Below, piece by piece: positions 1-11,056 of a DNA stretch of 64,000 nucleotides. The stretch comes from Ctenosaura bakeri (Eukaryota; Chordata; Lepidosauria; Squamata; Iguanidae): the NCBI GenBank assembly GCA_948474755.1, contig CAOLHI010001029.1:395055-459054 (forward strand), written 5' to 3'. The notes beneath the pieces were generated by a model. The model saw only the letters and a list, made by a program, of their open reading frames with translations, did not search any database and was not told the DNA's origin. The translations under genes were made by a program, and so were the position numbers. Position 1 is the first letter of the stretch. Each line of letters opens with the position of its first letter.

Positions 1-333
1 ACTTTGTGCCAGCATAGGGACTGTAAGTAAGCTTTGGGGTGTGTTGCGACTTGGCTCCTCCCCTGCTTCATCCCTTCTTTGCCCTCTTTCTGGTTCTTCA
101 TGTGGCTGATCTTAGCCCTTGTGGTGGCTGATCTCTGCTAATACAGGAGAGTTATATCAGCACAATAGAAGTTCAGCTAGTGTAGGGCCAGTTCAGCCAG
201 CACAAGTGCCTTATGCCTTATCCTAACCCACTCCAGACAGCCTATTTTTGAATTAAGATAGTACTGTTAAACTTTACTGAGCATTACTGGTATAAAGTTA
301 CACTATTCATTATTTAATGAAATGCAAAATACA
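1..333. other. Unassigned sequence
   Basis: No open frame, RNA gene or repeat family that I recognise. The sequence is moderately AT-rich and could be an old interspersed repeat. Confidence 0.4.
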
Positions 334-336
334 GAT

Positions 337-375
<39 letters not shown>

Positions 376-410
376 TTTTATTCCCCACCTTTCTCCGAGC
401 ACAAGATCTG
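334..410 (-). repeat. (TTTA)n microsatellite with LINE-type 3' tail
   Basis: A run of TTTA units is followed directly by ATTCCCCACCTTTCTCCGAG. That matches, in antisense, the common squamate L2-like 3' end in which a GGAGAAAGGYGGG motif precedes a TAAA-type tail. The microsatellite is therefore probably the tail of an inverted, 5'-truncated LINE copy. Confidence 0.6.
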
Positions 411-720
411 ATTTATAACGTTTTATTATTTGTATTATTTCTCTGCTCCCAGATAACTATACCAGATCACTTTGGGCACAGCAGCTATTTCCTAGGAAAA
501 AAGGATTTATGTTTAGTTAGCTAAGCTTTATGTTGCCTGTTGCTATCTTTTGCAACCTACAAACTGAGAAAAGGAAGAGAAGTTAGCTGCAAGAAATGGT
601 GTGGTGTGTTCAAATGAATTTTACAGAGCACACACTTTGCCAGAAGTAAACAAATACTATATTGTTAATTTTAGGATCACTCTGTAACCATAATTAAAAG
701 TTGTTTTTTAAAACCCTATA

Positions 721-1045
721 CAGTGGGCCACTGGTACCCACTGGGGTTTGGTTCCAAGATCACTATGGATACCAAAATCTGTGGATCCTCAAGTCCCATT
801 ATATCCAATGGCATAGTAAAATGGTGTCCCTTGTATAAAATGGCAAACAACTCAAATGAGTGCTGGAGAGAGCCCAGGGATCTAAAATGGTTGGAGTCTG
901 CAGCAGAGTATACCTACACATCAGTGTAGTGCTTGGTATGTGGCAAAATCAAAGTTTGCTTTTTAGAATTTTTTTTGTGAATATTTTTGAGCAGTAATTG
1001 GTTAAATCCATGGATGCAGAACCCATGGATGTGGTAGGCTGACTA
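721..1045. mobile_element. pogo/Tigger-like MITE
   Basis: The left end reads CAGTGGGCCACTGGTACCCA and the right end, in reverse, reads TAGTCAGCCTACCACATCCA. These are imperfect terminal inverted repeats of the CAGTNGGCCCTC type, flanked by TA on both sides (719-720 and 1046-1047) as expected for Tc1/mariner-superfamily insertion. The inside contains the GGTTTGGTTCCAAGA and ATACCAAAATCTGTGGAT blocks typical of this MITE type. It also holds an extra segment of about 90 bp (around 850-945) that interrupts the usual AAAATGGCAAAATCAA block and looks like a later insertion. There is no transposase, so the element is non-autonomous. Confidence 0.7.
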
Positions 1046-1050
1046 TATTC

Positions 1051-4000
1051 TATATAAATGTTAACACTCCCTCCACTGCCCACTACAGTCATGGACATTT
1101 TGTTGGTCACTTTCCTAAAACTGAAATTATGCATATGGAAATATAAGCCTGTATGCATCATTGACGCTCATTTCCACTTAAATGCCACAGCATGGTTATT
1201 TTTCTTAAATAATAAAAACATTGTCAGCACAAAACAAAAGCCTTTCAGAAAAATGAAAATTTCTGTGTACCATAGTGATTGTTACACTGAGTCTCTGATG
1301 AGCTGGCACAATACAAAGCACTGTTCTGAAGCTCAAAGAAAGACAGAGAGGGAGTTTGATGTGTTAGGGTTCAAAATGAAAGGAAGTTAATATAATGACA
1401 TATAGAGATAACTGCCGTGGACGAAGTATGACAGGAAAATTGGACAATTGGCTAGGAAATTTATTTTAAGTAGAAACGTAAGAGATATTTAAATTGTTCT
1501 GTTGGTATCTGAAAATCATAAAAATACTAAAATAAACAGTGATGCATTTACATTTTGAATGTGAAGGATGTGACAGCTTCCTTCCACATTTGTCAATCCA
1601 TTGATAATCAGGATTGTAATGATTGATTTGGCTGGCTTGGAAAGTGGCCCCTTCTTTGATCATTATAGCATGTGTATCTCTCCCCAAGTTGCATGCTCAG
1701 TGGAGGAAAATACCATTTCAGATAGAAGAAGTGGCTCTTTGGTTAAGAGTATACAATAGCATCTACATGTCTTTAATCCCTGAGCTTAATGAATTTACTG
1801 GACGCTTCCTTTAGAAGGTGATATATGTCATTTCATTTGTGAGACACAGAAATAATGTGTCTCTTTGATGCTGTCACAACTATTCTATGATTTACAGCCA
1901 TTCTTATATTGCTAATAAGTTTTTAAAGATAAAAACAATGAAAAGAACACTCATACGTGCCTGCCCATTTGGCCTTTGACCATAATTTTTTTTTAATGTG
2001 GATGCTTTGGGGCCCAGGGATGAGGAGGAGGAGCATGCCCATGTTAGCCTCATCATCTGACACTTTTATGGATGATCATTTGGGGGCCACCAGATGTGGT
2101 CCTACACATGGGCCCAAGGCACAGCTACCTCCGAAAACAGACAAAGAGTTATTCTATTGGTGCACATGTCTCTTTAGAGATAAAAATGGTGGAGATGAAA
2201 TAAAAATAATTGTGCAAATATTTTCAACAGGCATTCTTTGATTTTAGGTTATTTAAAATAACCAAGTAAAATGAACCAGCTAGAATACTAGTATCTGCAA
2301 CTAAGATTGCTATTTCTTGTAACTGGAAGAACTCTTATTTTCTTCTTCTGTTTTGTATATCACTCACTCTGCCACAAGGATTCTGCTAGGGGTTATACTA
2401 ACAGTGGCCCTTGTAGCAGAAAGCATTCTGAAGGATACAGCAAATTACAGGGATGCAGGAGACCCTGTTTTAAAAAAAAAAAGACAAAATTTCTCAGGTT
2501 ACTTAATGCCTTCTACCCATGCTAGGGGAACAGGGGATGACAGCCTGGCGTGCAGGTGTCTTGAGGCCAGCTCCTGACTTCACCTGACTCCAGTTAGAAT
2601 CTCTGCACTTAGTAAAACCTGAAAGGTTATTTGAACTGTTAAATAAATAAATAAAGATTCTAAAAAAATCAAACTGCTGTTTTGATGTAAACAGCATCTC
2701 TTGCTATATTGCAAGAATTAGGTAGTATAACTATAGATTATGTTGTCGCTCTATAAATTAACACAGAAGCATAGTTAGATATTGGTATAATACTTTGTGG
2801 AGGTGCAAAAGTGCACTATACGGTAAAGCATAACTGGCTGTGTTTCTTGAATAGCAAGCATTTCATCTGAAAGAGGTCTCTGTGATTTCTCTGAAATAGG
2901 TGTGAATTGAGTTTTTGGGAATCCTTACCAAGCCTAACCTTGTATGGAAAAGACTAAAAACAGACTGTTTCCATCACTCGCTTAAGTCCCATAGTTATTG
3001 GCTAAGCTTTTTTGATGTCTCATTGTTTTAAAAGCAATCTTCAGTTGTTTGGGGGTGAATGTGGCAAATCATGCAGCGTTGGTAAGGGAGGAAGTTTTAG
3101 TTAGTTTGGCTATGGGGACTAAAGGACAAAGAAGCTTTGTGGTTGGTGTTTTACAGAAAGTAGGCCTATTTATACTATACAAACAGAATGTTGCAGATGC
3201 ACCCCTCAGTAAGCACCCATTAATTCCAGTAACGGTGATAATTTACCTAGCTATGACAGGGAGGAAGACAGAGGAGATTCCTGTTCAACAGAATATTAAT
3301 ATCTTCACTTGTAGTTCTTAAGGCATCTCTGCTAGTTAGATGGTCTTAAGAAGGAAGAATAGGGCCATATCAAGACACACTTTGCAGTTAATAAGCTGTC
3401 TTTGGCAGCTTGCCTACATGGCAGATGCTACTCTGTCAGGGCCATGATGCCAACTTCCTAAAAGTTTCTAAATATGACTCATATCATGGTACCAAAGATC
3501 ATACTGGTATGGATGTCCTGTTGGTTTTTTGGTGACCCTATGAACAAATAATTGCAGAGGCATGGGAGACAGGGTTAACTCCTGAGTCAGTTACTTCATT
3601 TCTTTCCGTAATTACTTCACACACTGCCTTTTTGGTGGTTCCAGTAAGAAGTTACTGGTTTAGGGGCATTATGGGTTTTTCCATATCTCAACAGTTCAAA
3701 TAGACAGACCCACAAAAGCTGAATTGATTGGCCAATGATTTTTGGCATACAGGTTGGGTCAATAAGGCTGCAGTGTTGCTTTAATATTTGGAGCCAGCCT
3801 ACCAGTGACCTGTGATGCTTGCAAACCATCCACGGGGGCGGGGGGACTTCAGATATTTATATGCTTATAAGATACTGGCCTGTTTCAGACACATAAACAT
3901 GTGTGCCCCTACTACATCTTCGTCTCAAGGGATCAACTATAGATCTTTGCCCTAGTTTCACATAACATGAAACATAACATGACCTGAAAAACTGGTTTAA

Positions 4001-4517
4001 CCATGTGGAGTTTTGGAAACCACAAAATCTCCTCTAATCTGGACACACAAGAAGGGGAAAATGGCGATGGAAAGGGGGTATTTTTCAAGCTCATTCCTAA
4101 ATTTATTGTGTGGACATCAACAAATCTATTCTGTTTGCATTATCTGATCATTTTGCTAGGTTGTGAAAACTATGATAAGTACTGTCCATTTACAGCAGTT
4201 GGGGGGGATTTCCATCATAAGAGTATTGGATAGACAACTGCACATGCATATACTTTCTCTTCTCCTTCCTCAACATCCCAATATATACTGCTGAGATAAA
4301 AGTATTTTGTGGTGGTTGTAAACAGGATAGCTGACTGGATGGAGATTACTTCTCTTTGCCACATTGATGTTGAGAAGAATTGGTAGAATGAGATTCTGCT
4401 GCCTCTCTACCTATCATAGTGATCTTGTTCCAGATTACTAAGAAGAGGGAGAGTCTTTAATCTCACCATCCTTCCAACAGTCCTGTGGGTTTTTATATTA
4501 TAGATATGTATTGAATT
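1051..4517. other. Unassigned AT-rich stretch
   Basis: About 3.5 kb with no convincing coding frame. Short open frames are scattered on both strands and lack codon structure or recognisable motifs. Parts may be ancient repeats that I cannot assign. Confidence 0.4.
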
Positions 4518-4567
4518 TTAGATCCCACAACCGTAGTTACTGACAGGTTTTCCTAAGCAATGAGGAT

Positions 4568-4690
4568 GGTTGTTGTTGTTGTTGTTGTTGTTGTTGTTAT
4601 TATTATTATTATTATTATTTCTATCCCGCCTCTCCTCATGGATCAAGGCGGCGAACAACAATAATACATTAATTACATTAAAAAACATTA
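4568..4690 (-). repeat. TGT/TAT microsatellite plus LINE-like 3' end
   Basis: A (TGT)n run passes into (TAT)n and then into CTATCCCGCCTCTCCTCATG and CAAGGCGGCGAACAAC. In antisense this reads as a LINE 3' end with the GCCGCCTTG ... GGCGGGATAG block seen at the end of L2-like elements, followed by its simple-sequence tail. The long poly-Asn frame across this region is a by-product of the trinucleotide repeat. Confidence 0.55.
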
Positions 4691-4819
4691 AAAAACATAC
4701 CCAATCCTCCCCACCGACCAACCCACCTAAAACGAACCCCCTAAAACACACAACAATGAACAATTAGCAACAATCAACTGACTATTATTAGCCCCTCCTT
4801 TCCCAGAACTGTCACCTCC

Positions 4820-5110
4820 CTTAGGTTCTTTCCACACGAAGTGAGTGAATCGTTCCGTGCCGTTATTTACTGGTTCTTCTTGGGTCCGAAGTAATGCACA
4901 CTCTCCCTTGAGCCCTTCCGCAGGGCTCCTCCATTGGTGCAGGGTGAACCGGAACAGTGCAAGGTCTGTAGATCCGCACTGCTCCAGCTCAAAATGGCAG
5001 CTTCCTGTGGCTTCTGGCTCAAAATGGCGGCTTCCGGTGTCTTCGTGGGAGTGGACCAACTGCTGAGGCTGGCCACGCCCACAGCCCGTACAACAGATGT
5101 AAAATTGCAT
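4820..5110. mobile_element. Non-autonomous DNA element with tandem AAAATGGCGGC motifs
   Basis: A GC-richer island starts near a TTCTTTCCACACG end. It carries CTCAAAATGGCAGCTTCC and CTCAAAATGGCGGCTTCC about 36 bp apart. The same pair of motifs occurs in inverse orientation in the well-delimited MITE at 15079-15576, so I infer a related element. The right end is not defined and the family is unknown. Open frames of 70-130 codons across it on both strands share no family motif and are treated as chance. Confidence 0.45.
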
Positions 5111-5573
5111 CTGGATCTGGCATTTTTGTGCAAACTTTTCATAAAATAATGCTTACATGTTTTTTTAAAATACTAGATCTCTGCATGCATGACCCAGTGT
5201 ACCATGAGAATAGCTATAACCTTGTGTCCCTTAAGTCCTTTGAAGTAGTGAAAAAAAATAATGCAAAGGTGTAAAAGACATTCAGTGGTTGCTTCTAAGC
5301 ACTAGCGTATTTGCACTCATGCTTATTTCTTTTTGACTACAAGCAGTCAACATATGCAGGGCATTGTTCAGTGACAGAGCCAATGCCACTTCAAAGATTC
5401 TAAGTTCAGTTACTGGGATTGCTAGTTAAATGATGTAAATTTGTGGTTCTTAGCTTTTTCTTTATTACAGACCTAAATATCTTTGGCTGTTGCTGACTAT
5501 CAAGATGTAACTCAAGATTTTTTAATTATTTTCATAAGTAGTTTCAAAAATAAAAAATAAAAAGTACATAGCT
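5111..5573. other. Unassigned sequence
   Basis: AT-rich, with no recognised gene or repeat. Confidence 0.4.
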
Positions 5574-6108
5574 TGTGTCATTCCCTGCCTTGGAGACTGT
5601 GGCAGCAAGGAGGAGGATTCTGACTCCGAGGCAGGGGCTTCCCCAGAGGATGAAATGTCCCGAGAAGCTGGCTCAGAGGGAGAGAATACACAACAACAAC
5701 AACAACAACAAGGGCCTGAGCCAGGGAAACAAATAGAGGAAGATATAGCTGACACACCTACCTTGCAACAGAGCCACCATGAAAGGGAGGGCTTGTGTTG
5801 GCCAGCTCGTTTAAGTAGTAAGTGAGCCCTAATGAGGGAACACCTGTGGCAACAGCAGCCATAGATAAAAGAGGACTCCAGCTGACCTTTCTTCCAAGGG
5901 TCAGTAACTGCTTTCTTTGGTCTTGAAACCCTGTGCTCTTGGATCTGGTTCTCTTGGAACTCTGCCTGTTTGGACTATGGTTTGGATTTGTCCCATTGGA
6001 TTTGTTTGCTCAAGGCTTCCTTTCTGTTTGGCCGTTCTTTGACTCTCACCTTGTAAGTAGGAGCTGTGCTGCTTGTGAATTACTGCCTGCTCTGCCATAG
6101 ACATGACA
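5574..6108 (+). repeat. LTR (gypsy/retrovirus type), copy A
   Basis: It begins TGTGTCATTCCCTGCC and ends CCATAGACATGACA, giving TG...CA ends. It is collinear with the solo LTR at 11062-11575. Shared blocks are GAGGAGGATTCTGA, TCCGAGGCA/TCTGAGGCA, AGGGCCTGAGC, TTTAAGTAG, TAATGAGGGAAC, TTTGGACTA and the CATGACA end. A CAA microsatellite lies inside (about 5690-5711). The first 245 bp form an open frame encoding an acidic peptide that is also present in copy B. I see no convincing target-site duplication (TAGCT on the left, CTGGT on the right). No internal retroelement sequence flanks it. Confidence 0.75.
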
Positions 6109-6375
6109 CTGGTAGCAAAAAGAGGAGAAAAAAGAAAATCAAAGTAAAAAATAATTGTATACATTCATATAAAGGAGAAATAAAGTAAAACTCCCCAATG
6201 AGTGTCATTGGGTTATTCTGACAAGTATATAATTCTAGATCTTTAACAATTTTTAAATTACTTGTCTAATTTTAACATAAATAACTCAAGATTTAAATTT
6301 AAAAAAAAAGTTTATTTATAATACCCTTTCCACTAAAGGGCAGAATACCAACATATATCATCAGATATAAGGACA

Positions 6376-6600
6376 ATAGGAACCTTGGTAGCACAGTGGT
6401 TAAATGTGTGTACTGCAGTCACAACGTTGTGAGTTCAATCCTGCAGGGCTCCAGGTTGACTCAGCCTTCCATCTTTCTGTAGGTTGGTAAAATGAGAATG
6501 CAGCTTGTTGGGGGCAATTAGCTAACACATTGTAAACCACATAGGGAATGCTCAACACTGATAAGCAGTATAGAAATGTAACTGCTATTGCTATAACAAA
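6376..6600 (+). mobile_element. tRNA-derived SINE
   Basis: GGTAGCACAGTGGTTAAATG resembles a degenerate RNA polymerase III A-box context and GTTGTGAGTTCAATCCTG a B box. They are followed by a body with CAGCCTTCCATCTTTCTG, GGGGGCAATTAG and a tail reading TAAGCAGTATAGAAATG. This layout fits the MIR-like tRNA SINEs of squamates with an L2-type 3' end. The copy is diverged and no intact target duplication was identified. Confidence 0.6.
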
Positions 6601-7279
6601 CATAGCAACACATGGAATGAAATCTCCAACACCCCACCAGTTGCTACTCATCTCAACACCTTAAACACATCTTGAGCAAGTGAATCACAATGGAAGGTTT
6701 TCAGCCCTGTGGAAACAGATGAGATCCTTCTCCAGCTGTTCCATGAGTGCAGAGTCAGATCTTGAAAGGCTTGCAGCCTTGACAGAGCTATTCACATTAG
6801 AGAAACCCTAAATTCCATCAAATATTTACTTAAAGTTGCTCATCGCGGTTCTTCAAATTTAGAAAGAAGGGAGAAGTAAATGCACATACTCCTAGTATAA
6901 TATTTTTACTGCAGTGATTCTATAGAGGTTTAAAATAACAACAGTAACAATAACGATACCTGAACATTGAACCATGGCTTAGTATTCCTTGTTAATTAAA
7001 ATTAATTAATGAGAAGGCTGGTGCTACATTTCACTTACAAGCCTTATATTGGACTTAATAGCTGAAACTTGTATTCTGAGTTTCTGACTCTGCTTTTTCA
7101 AATGGTTTCTGTACTTATTTTTAAGATAAATGAGAGCAGAGAATGATTTTTCACACATTTATGTTGTTACAAAAGGCATCAATACGTTCATAGTCCTCTT
7201 TGATAGTTCTGGAAAATTTGCTTGTAAGTGAGGCAAGAAAAGGAATCGTTCATTGAACTGTAGTTTCAGAGCACCATCC
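6601..7279. other. Unassigned sequence
   Basis: AT-rich stretch. The 3' end of the neighbouring minus-strand hAT element should lie here, but I could not find its inverted terminal repeat. Confidence 0.35.
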
Positions 7280-7289
7280 CTGGATATTT

Positions 7290-8860
7290 CTATGAGCTTG
7301 CTTCCTCTGCTACTGCCAGCACCTCTAGTTCATACATATTTACTGAAAATGGATCTCTAATCCAAGTTTTGCTTGAATCAGGAACAGGAAAATATTCACA
7401 GAAACTATGCTGCAAATCTTTAAAATGTGCAGTGAATGATGTGTCCTCCTTAGACAATTTTTTTGTTGGTGGAACCAACAAAATTTGTGAGGTTTGGAAA
7501 TGTCTCATAGTTTTGGTTGGATAGGCAATGATGCCAGAATTCCAACTCTTCATCATTGCTTTGATCTTATCTTCAGCTTGAAAAACTGTAACTTTCTCTC
7601 CTTGAAGATTTAAATTAAGCACATATAAATGGATGAAGATATTTGACAGATATACTAATTCTACTAACCAGGAAAAATCTGTCAAACATTTGCTGAGGTG
7701 AAATAAATAGCTGTTCCATGAGGAGGAATAATCTTATCTCATCTTTCAATTCCCCCAAATGAGGTAAAACTTTACCTTTTGGTAGCGAGTAAGCTTCACA
7801 GTCTAGCCATAGGTGATGGTGTTCACTGTGTATATATTTAAAAAGCTGTTCAAAAAGTCTTGAATTCAGTGATTTGCTTTTTTATAAAATTGACAATTTT
7901 GATTTCATTTAAATTCTTAGTTTTTCTGGTATCTTAGTAGCTAGAGCAGTAATAGTACCAAGTCACCAATAGTATGATTTCCTTAATAAATGCTACAAGT
8001 CCAGTAATCTTTCCAGATACTGCTTGTGCCCCATCAGTGTTAATTCTGCTGCATTTCAACCAATCTATGTCATGAAATGTTATAAACTCGTTTAAGCTGT
8101 TAAATACTTCTTCAAGTATAGTGTGTACCAACGAGGAGATGAACAATAAGTTTCTATCACACTCATATCTAACATAGCACTATAAGATCACTTTGTTTGG
8201 TATATCTGTGCTTTCGTCCAGTTACAGAGCAAAATATGGGGATGTGCAACCCCCCCCCAATAACTGTTCCTCAATATTGACTGACAGATTGTTGGTTTTG
8301 CTTCTTAACTGTGTTGCTTGACAAAGGTGTTAAGGAAAGGTCCTTGGCAGCTTTCTTGTTGATCTATGCAAAAACCATGATTTTTGCAGCAGGTAATATA
8401 AATTCTTCAGCTACTGTGTATGGTTTTTCAGATTTTTGATATTACTTGAGAAACTTCAAATGAGGCCATCACTGCATGTTCATTGTAATTACAAGTTCCT
8501 GTCCCTTACTTTTGAAAAAAATCAATGCTCTTCGTGACAAGTTCTTTATGTTTAATATTGAGATGTCTTCACAACTTTGAAGGTTTCATGACCTTTGTTG
8601 GCCAATACATCATGACATAATGCACAGTGTAGTAGTTGTTTGTTGTCTGAATCTGTATATGTGAAGACAATTGACAAATATTCCTTGTTATAATGGCAGC
8701 ACTTCTTAAGATGACTGGAAAAAGCTTCATTTTGCTTGGAACAGGATGCATCTTCACCAACATCATCTGTACTTTTACATTTCAGATTCAGCCAGAGACC
8801 CATCCTGAGGCTCAGCCAAACTGTGTTGTTAGAACACTTGCTCATACTGACTGACTCTGA
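7290..8860 (-). pseudogene. hAT/Charlie-type transposase relic
   Basis: Minus-strand fragments line up in order with the hAT (Charlie, ZBED/SCAND3-related) transposase. At the N-terminal side (about 8845-8560) a BED-like region has a CALCHD cysteine pair and Lys/His-rich sequence ending FKVVKTSQY. In the middle (about 8146-7934) the catalytic-domain block INTDGAQAVSGK lies before a G-V/L-A-F-I-K-E run. At the C-terminal side (7685-7290) there is WLVELVYLSNIFIHLYVLNL, then TWIRDPFSVN and a short tail. These blocks sit in different frames with stops between them, so no transposase can be made. The coding order runs from about 8.86 kb down to 7.29 kb. The terminal repeat at 9321-9350 is probably the 5' end of the same element. 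Resemblance to domesticated host genes such as FAM200 or SCAND3 reflects their shared hAT origin. Confidence 0.8.
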
Positions 8861-9320
8861 CTCTCTCTTCCCATGAACACTGTCATTCTTTTGTACATGA
8901 ATTTTTTTGAGAACATTCTTAATACAGCTACAGAATTCTTAGAAGCAATACACATTCTGAGAAAGTGGCAGCATAACATGAAAAACATAAGTTTGTTTTC
9001 CATGTTGTTAGCACGGTAGCAAGAAATGTCACATGCTTTCTCTCAGCCACCCAGCATCGTTCACTTTCATGTTATAACTGCATGCAGAAGTAGCAAATGC
9101 AGAGTACATTTTTTCTCCTATGAAAAAGTTATTTTCGTAAGCTTTGAACGGTTTGAGATATTGTAATATGTTGTCTTTCACTGGCAAAAGACTCCTGCTT
9201 TTGCAATCAATGTATGACTGTCAGTGTGTCTGTGCACCTTCCTTTCTGTTTCAACTTTAAAAGTTTACAACATTTCTTCAAGACTTCGCAGACCCTCTGT
9301 GAGGTCATTGTAGCCCCAGG

Positions 9321-9350
9321 GGTCTGCAGGCCACAGGTTAAGAACTGCTG
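9321..9350 (-). repeat. hAT terminal inverted repeat (5' end of the element)
   Basis: On the minus strand this reads CAGCAGTTCTTAACCTGTGG, close to the CAGNGGTTCTCAACC terminus of Charlie/SPIN-type hATs. It lies about 480 bp upstream of the BED-domain remnant, as expected for a 5' untranslated end. Confidence 0.6.
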
Positions 9351-10501
9351 AAGTAAATGAAAGTCCCCTGAATGAAGTCCTTTGGAACTTTTGTTAATCA
9401 AGGTTGGCAGTACTGATCTAGATGGAGAAACAGCCCCAACCTTAGTAACTTACTATTTTTTACTCAAAGGTATGTCACCTGATGGCTAGAGAAGCACTCA
9501 AGAATGCATGGGTCTTTTCTTGGAACTAGCTTCTGACAACTACTTCCTTAAAGAATATTAGATTGTTCTCTGCCCCTACAAAGGGCTGAATTAATTTCAG
9601 CTTAGAGTGTAGATCTGGTGCCTTTTCGTTATTCACCTCTACTACTACTTCACTGTAAAAAGGGATTAATGCATTTGATTTAGCAGAAGATGGCAGAGTA
9701 TATAAGGAAGTATACCTGAATTGTTGCTTCAGTATAAGAAAGCAACAGTTCAAACAGTCAAAACTAGCAGGCCATGGGACGGAGAACAGAGGATGATTAT
9801 GAAAAGTTGGCATGCTTTTCTTCTCACAAATAATAAAAATAAAGGGGGTGATTTTGTGTGATTGGGCATCAGTTGCCAAACGCTTAATAGTCTGGATTAG
9901 CTCTATAATATTTCTTTTTTGGGTTTACTAGAAAAACATACTTTTACAGTGTGTCCAAGTACAAGGGTAAGGTTTTTATGTGCATTGCTTTCTTCCTAGA
10001 GGAGTCTGATACAGAGCCTACCTATACTCATAGATCCTTGTATGTAAAGCAAAGAACCAGTGACATAAATATCTTGATGGAGACTCTGGAAAGAGATCAG
10101 ATTGCAATGGCCTACACGGACAATACCATTAAATGTAATTCGACAAAGGGATTCACTGAAATGGCTGTGCTAGAATATACAAGTACTTGTTTTGAAGGTA
10201 TAACATGGTTACAAACTGAGGAGCTGGTACAATGATTCCAGAGACTATCAGAGTATAGCACTAGCTGTTTCGAGTCTCAAAACATCCTTGCTGTTCTTCA
10301 GATTGAAGAATCTGGTTATGGGGTTATAGTGGCTTTCCTTGATATTTTGGGGAAAAGCTTTTCTGTGGGTTCCATATCCAATAGTGTGTGAACAATTTGG
10401 CCCTTGGAGTCCACTGTGAGTAGGCAACCCAGTGCCACTTTCCCAAATCTTTTCCCATACCACCTAGGGATGAAGGAATGCATTGTTATTTTCTCTCCTT
10501 T
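9351..10501. other. Unassigned region with two unexplained open frames
   Basis: A 117-codon frame lies on the minus strand (9526-9879) and a 94-codon frame on the plus strand (9951-10235). Neither resembles a family I know. The plus frame contains TGCTTTCTTCCTAG directly before GAGTCTGATACAGAGCC, which looks like a splice acceptor entering a coding stretch that would run to TGA at 10233-10235. No partner donor or paralogue is visible, so this is only a weak exon candidate. Confidence 0.25.
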
Positions 10502-10614
10502 TTCTTCTCCAGTGCTATCAGGCCTTGTAATCACTAAATAGCTGTTGGGGGGCTTTTAAGACCCTAATCAAACAGCTGTTTAGTGATTATTAGGTCTGAT
10601 AGCACTGGAGAAGA
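10502..10614. repeat. Near-perfect inverted repeat (hairpin)
   Basis: The left arm, 10502-10546, starts TTCTTCTCCAGTGCTATCAG. The right arm, 10571-10614, ends CTGATAGCACTGGAGAAGAA. They are reverse complements over about 44 bp with a few mismatches and enclose a loop of about 24 nt. It could be a foldback transposon or a transcribed hairpin. Confidence 0.75.
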
Positions 10615-10814
10615 ATATGGAGGTGAGAGAGTCTTCTAAGACCTGGATCCCCCAATGGCACTGTCTTTCCATGGTGGTGGAATTGTGTATTCCTCTGAAG
10701 CAAGAGGCTATGCTGATGAAAGCACTGCTGCTGGGAGAGTTTCCTGAGTGAGACACACTTTTACTGAGGACTGAGACTAAATGTGCCAAACAGCTAGTGG
10801 GCAGCAGCAACAGT

Positions 10815-10870
10815 GTGTGTGTGTGCGCGCATGAAAGAAAGAGAGAGAGAGAGAAAGAAAGAGAGAGAAG
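10815..10870. repeat. GT/GC then GA-rich simple sequence
   Basis: A short GTGTGTGTGTGCGCGC run is followed by AAAGAGAGAGAGAGAGAAAG, an imperfect purine-rich microsatellite. Confidence 0.8.
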
Positions 10871-11056
10871 GTTAGTACTGTGCACTGTAAACTAGATTTC
10901 TGCACATGAGTTTAGGGGTTTCAGAAATCTACCCCAGCTTATTTAATTAGTTATTTAGTTAAAGCGGAACTGGGTATGGATAAGATTGATGGATGAATAT
11001 ATGCTAGGATGGTACATGCATACATTTTGAACAAGTTGACACAATGATGAAATGAG

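Noticed and set aside
3049..3321. 90-codon plus-strand frame as a small gene
   Set aside because: No recognisable motif and no supporting promoter, splice or repeat context. Expected by chance in this length.
4518..4763. Open frame with a poly-Asn tract, minus strand
   Set aside because: It is the translation of a TGT/TAT microsatellite plus a LINE tail. No protein family.
5574..6108. LTR copies A and B as the two LTRs of one provirus (5574-11575)
   Set aside because: Copy B has its own perfect 5 bp duplication, the two differ strongly, and the interval holds a SINE and a hAT instead of gag-pol.
7290..7685. Intact FAM200/SCAND3-like host gene exon
   Set aside because: The upstream blocks are in other frames with stops, and a hAT terminal repeat lies nearby. 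It is a transposon relic.
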